Positions 63,891 to 64,000 of a stretch of 64,000 nucleotides of DNA are shown one piece after another; the stretch's first letter is position 1; every line of letters starts with the position of its first letter. A program made the position numbers and the translations under genes. Under the pieces are notes generated by a model. That model was given only the letters and a program-made list of their open reading frames with translations. It was not told the origin of the DNA and did no database searches. The DNA is taken from NCBI GenBank assembly GCA_037013685.1, contig CM072908.1, forward strand, positions 6,151,001-6,215,000, in the 5' to 3' direction. Source of the stretch: Acridotheres tristis. Its lineage: Eukaryota; Chordata; Aves; Passeriformes; Sturnidae.

Positions 63891-64000
63891 GTGCCCTGTG
63901 GTCCATCCCTCAAGAGAAGAATGTCTCAAAATCTGCCATCTCTAGAAGGCTTTGTTCCCTCATTTCTGGTCCCCAGGCTGCTCCATTCTCTTGGTTCCCT

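Overview
The window is vertebrate nuclear DNA, almost certainly from a bird and probably a passerine. The evidence is the very large number of CR1 LINE 3' fragments, several short solo LTRs with 6-bp target duplications, compact introns and GC-rich minisatellites. The one gene that can be identified securely is EPHB2, an ephrin-B receptor tyrosine kinase. It lies on the + strand and its 5' part is outside the window.

Positions 372-27273 hold eleven coding exons, which correspond by size and content to exons 6-16 of a typical Eph receptor gene. Joined, they give one uninterrupted frame of 552 residues: second fibronectin III domain, transmembrane helix, juxtamembrane tyrosines, kinase domain, SAM domain and a C-terminal PDZ-binding tail (Ser-Val-Glu-Val). 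All ten internal introns have GT...AG ends and every junction keeps frame. The introns carry CR1 fragments, LTR pieces, a local segmental duplication and three large minisatellites (30-bp, about 20-bp and 29-bp units).

The most unusual feature is at the 3' end of the second exon (6541-6885). A 69-bp segment containing the last 22 exon bases, the splice donor and the start of the intron is repeated five times in tandem. It creates five near-identical donors spaced by a multiple of three, with no stop codon between them, so donor choice could add 0, 23, 46, 69 or 92 residues just outside the membrane.

Positions 27274 to about 37515 contain the proximal 3' UTR and perhaps a very long distal 3' UTR ending at a good poly(A) signal near 37495. 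From there to 64000 I see no recognisable host gene. The sequence is intergenic: CR1 fragments, solo LTRs, hexanucleotide and decanucleotide arrays, a CR1/tandem-array/LTR nest at 60963-62600, and a few AT-rich non-repeat stretches that could be conserved regulatory DNA. Most very long open frames in the window are by-products of tandem repeats with unit lengths that avoid stops. A few short antisense frames look more protein-like, but I could not identify them.
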